Of a DNA stretch of 32,597 nt, positions 30,559 through 32,597 are shown piece after piece. Below the pieces are notes generated by a model. It worked only from the letters and a program-made list of their open reading frames with translations. It was not told where the DNA came from and did no database searches. The DNA comes from Microcaldota archaeon (GTDB lineage Archaea > Micrarchaeota > Micrarchaeia > Micrarchaeales > Micrarchaeaceae): contig DAHWRK010000001.1 of assembly GCA_027339055.1 (NCBI GenBank), positions 70,289 to 102,885 of the forward strand. The letters run 5' to 3'. The position numbers and the translations under genes are program-made. Every line of letters starts with the position of its first letter. Position 1 is the stretch's first letter.

Positions 30559-31035
30559 TTAGGGCTTGTAGCCTAGCTTCTTTAGCAATTCCCTTCTCTG
30601 CTTTATGTGTTCTTCGTCCTCCGCCCCGATGCACGTCTGCCCGTCTACCACGCCTATCACCGCTTTACCAAGGTCCGTAGAGACCGTTACTACCTGTACT
30701 TTGTTTGCGGTAGCGCAGAATATTTCAGATACTTCTGGTACCGACCTTACCGCATTTATAACATTTATTGGAAAGGCCCCAGTAAAGAGTATTATAAACG
30801 TATGTCCTGCTGCTATTCCAAGGGCATTCTTTTTCGCAGCATCTATGAGCTCTGAATCGTTCCCTTCATACCTCACCAATCTTTCTCCGCTTGCTTCAAC
30901 AAAGGCGAGGCCGAATTTCACGCTCGGAGCTGCCGAGGCCATTGCCTCATAGAGATCCTCCGCAGTTTTTATGAATCCCGCATGGCCTATTATGCACTGC
31001 CAGTCATCTTTCTTGTATAATTCATAGGCATTCAT
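30559..31035 (-). CDS. Adenosine-specific kinase family protein
   Basis: A 158-residue protein of the archaeal and bacterial family annotated as adenosine-specific kinase (PF04008). The conserved blocks are almost complete: IGHAGFIKTAEDLYEAMASA, PSVKFGLAFVEASGERLVRYEG, NALGIAAGHTFIILF, GAFPINVINAVRSVPEV, IFCATANKVQV, and the tail RRELLKKLGYKP. The true cellular role of the family is poorly known. The start at ATG 31035 overlaps the stop of the upstream methyltransferase as ATGA; a TTG at 31041 is possible. Co-transcription with that gene is likely. Confidence 0.9.
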   Translation of the reverse strand: MNAYELYKKDDWQCIIGHAGFIKTAEDLYEAMASAAPSVKFGLAFVEASGERLVRYEGNDSELIDAAKKNALGIAAGHTFIILFTGAFPINVINAVRSVPEVSEIFCATANKVQVVTVSTDLGKAVIGVVDGQTCIGAEDEEHIKQRRELLKKLGYKP

Positions 31036-31637
31036 CTCCAATTGAAAACACCCATTTTCTTGTTGTTTTTATATGTTATTGCAACGATATCCTCAAAAAA
31101 CATGTGCTTTTTGCCTATCACCTTGGCATTCAGCTTTTCTACATCAAGATCGTATTTGTTCACTGTGCTCTCGACCATTATCACCCTCCCAGTCCCTGAC
31201 AGGTGGCTGAATGAGTCTTTGATGAACCTATCTATTAGGCCGCGCCCGTCTTCTCCCCCGTCGGTCGCGATCTTCAGATAGTCTTTTGTCTCTGCTCCGA
31301 AACGCGCCGATTCCAGATAGGGAGGATTGAATATTATTGTGTCAAACCTTCCTTTTATGTGTTCAAAGAGATCGCTAACCACAAATGTGCCACCTACATT
31401 ATTCTGCTCGACGTTGTGTCTTGCACACCTTATTGCGTGTATGCTTACGTCGGAAAAAGTTACCTCGCAGCCCTTCTTTGCCGCCATTATTCCCTGTATC
31501 CCTGTGCCGGTTCCCATGTCTAGGGTTTTGCCGGAAGCCAGGCGCTGCACTGCCTCAGACAGCAAATCCGAATCTTCTCTTGGCCTGTAGACGTTATGAC
31601 ACTCCGTTATTTTTATCCCGTTTTTTACTAGCAGCAA
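31032..31637 (-). CDS. HemK/Mtq2-like release factor glutamine methyltransferase
   Basis: A SAM-dependent Rossmann-fold methyltransferase predicted to methylate the GGQ glutamine of archaeal release factor aRF1. It has 201 residues. Motifs are VYRPREDSDLLSEAV (about 16-30), the SAM loop LDMGTGTGIQGI, VTFSDVSIHAIRCARHN and the catalytic FNPPYL, the signature of glutamine and adenine N-methyltransferases. The short length with no N-terminal helical domain matches the eukaryote/archaeal Mtq2 type rather than bacterial PrmC. The start is TTG 31637, preceded by AGTGAT. The archaeal partner Trm112 is not in the window. Confidence 0.88.
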   Translation of the reverse strand: MLLVKNGIKITECHNVYRPREDSDLLSEAVQRLASGKTLDMGTGTGIQGIMAAKKGCEVTFSDVSIHAIRCARHNVEQNNVGGTFVVSDLFEHIKGRFDTIIFNPPYLESARFGAETKDYLKIATDGGEDGRGLIDRFIKDSFSHLSGTGRVIMVESTVNKYDLDVEKLNAKVIGKKHMFFEDIVAITYKNNKKMGVFNWR

Positions 31638-31707
31638 ATCACTTCGTCAGTTTATTAGCCCTATGCTAACCATTTTATCTTTAACCATATTAAAAATTAC
31701 GATACTT

Positions 31708-32597
31708 ATGGATTTCTTGGAGTACATAGAAAATTACAGGAAGCTCGTATATGGGAAGATATGCGAATACGTGCCGATGAAAGAGCCGCTGGGCCATTAT
31801 AAGATAGTCAGGGACTACATAGACCGGCAGGGCAGTTACAGGAGGCCGGGGCTCGTAATGCTTACGGCACAGCTTTACGGAGCCAGGCCGGAAGACGCGC
31901 TGCTCCCGGCTGCGGCACAGCAGCTTTCCGAAGACTGGATTTTGATGCAGGATGACATAGAAGACGATTCAGAATTGAGGAGAGGCTTGCCAGCATTGCA
32001 TAAGAAATATGGAATCATACACGCAATAGATGCAAGCGATACGGGCCAGATAGCCATGTGGAGAATGCTTAAGGATTACATAATCCAGGCAGGAACGGAA
32101 AAGGGCAACAGGCTATATGAAAAATTCTACGACATGATGACTTATACGGTAGAAGGCCAGTATATCGAAAACACGTTTATACACGACACAAAGGATCTTA
32201 GCAAGGCTGACGAGAGCCTTTACATGAGAATAGTTGACAGCAAGACTTGCTATTATACTGTTTACGGGCCGATGCAGCTGGGAGCCATCGTTGCAGGCCA
32301 GAGCGATGAGACACTAGAGCTGTTAAAGAAAGTTGGCGAGAATGCAGGAGTCGCATTCCAGATAACAGACGATATCCTTGACATGACGGCTGACGAGAAA
32401 AAGTTCGGGAAGAAGAACTTTGGGGACCTCTACGAAGGAAAGCTCACGCTGATTATACTGCATTCGTACAATAGTGCCACTCAAGAAGAAAAGCAGAAGA
32501 TAGATGCCATATACAGGAAAAAAAGACAGGAGAAAACGCAGGAGGAAATAGATTACCTAAAGTCAATAATAGAAAAGTACGACGGAATAGGTTATGC
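31708..32597 (+). CDS. Second polyprenyl diphosphate synthase, cut by the window end
   Basis: A paralogue of the prenyl synthase at 7209, open to the last base. About 296 residues are visible. The first Asp-rich motif is DDIED (82-86), followed by LRRG. EGQYIE stands for the GQ motif, and the second Asp-rich motif is TDDILD (220-225), followed by KKFGKKNFGDLYEGKLTLI. W77 stands five residues before the first motif where the other copy has Phe, so the products may differ. Both Asp-rich motifs are intact. The ATG at 31708 is preceded by an AT-rich stretch (CATATTAAAAATTACG) consistent with a leaderless start. Only the last helices are missing. Confidence 0.85.
   Translation, partial: MDFLEYIENYRKLVYGKICEYVPMKEPLGHYKIVRDYIDRQGSYRRPGLVMLTAQLYGARPEDALLPAAAQQLSEDWILMQDDIEDDSELRRGLPALHKKYGIIHAIDASDTGQIAMWRMLKDYIIQAGTEKGNRLYEKFYDMMTYTVEGQYIENTFIHDTKDLSKADESLYMRIVDSKTCYYTVYGPMQLGAIVAGQSDETLELLKKVGENAGVAFQITDDILDMTADEKKFGKKNFGDLYEGKLTLIILHSYNSATQEEKQKIDAIYRKKRQEKTQEEIDYLKSIIEKYDGIGY

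Overview
The window reads as chromosomal DNA of a small-genome archaeon, most likely a DPANN lineage of the Micrarchaeota (ARMAN) type. This is an inference. It rests on archaeal information genes (TYW1, RNase P protein 4, PCNA, a ThrRS editing domain, a class-1 release-factor methyltransferase), archaeal TATA boxes 20-35 bp before many starts, frequent TTG starts, Ile codon ATA and Arg codon AGG, and Thr-rich stalked, sequon-rich surface proteins. No rRNA, recognisable tRNA or CRISPR array was seen.

Layout. 1-641: 3' part of TYW1. 646-4301 (minus): AIM24-like protein, RNase P component 4, a DJ-1-like protein, a stand-alone ThrRS editing domain, an MscS channel and PCNA. 4449-8263 (plus): PRPP synthetase, an ABC-2 exporter pair and a prenyl diphosphate synthase. 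8303-8947 (minus): an anchored surface protein. 9035-10757: a degenerate AT-rich island bounded by a 12-bp inverted repeat. It holds an IS200-type tnpA pseudogene, a TPR-like small protein, a short zinc-ribbon ORF and a broken restriction-modification specificity gene. 10810-14994 (plus): a 599-residue protein that seems to contain several winged helices, then a ribbon-helix-helix protein, CysD and CysN. 15237-21189 (plus): a CDP-alcohol phosphatidyltransferase, a Yip1-like membrane protein, and CarA/CarB. 21180-22103 (minus): an aldo/keto reductase. 22319-30555: a small membrane protein and a cell-surface glycosylation locus (GT2, two GT-C-type membrane proteins, two exported glycoprotein-like proteins). 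30559-31637 (minus): an adenosine-specific kinase family protein and the release-factor methyltransferase. 31708-end: a second prenyl synthase, cut by the window end.

The most unusual part is 12609-15236. An RHH regulator gene has a 32-bp near-perfect palindrome between its TATA box and start codon. It is followed by CysD and CysN, the two subunits of ATP sulfurylase. The RHH protein and CysD, which are unrelated folds, end in the same peptide (KLRALGY plus one residue), encoded by a 25-nt exact direct repeat. This suggests the regulator carries a copy of the CysD tail and may sense CysN or the CysDN complex. No APS kinase or PAPS reductase is visible nearby.

The second notable point is a run of conserved folds with altered key residues: a ThrRS editing domain without its catalytic lysine, a DJ-1 fold without its cysteine, an ABC ATPase with Gln in the H-loop, and a phosphatidyltransferase whose signature motif is split by an insertion.
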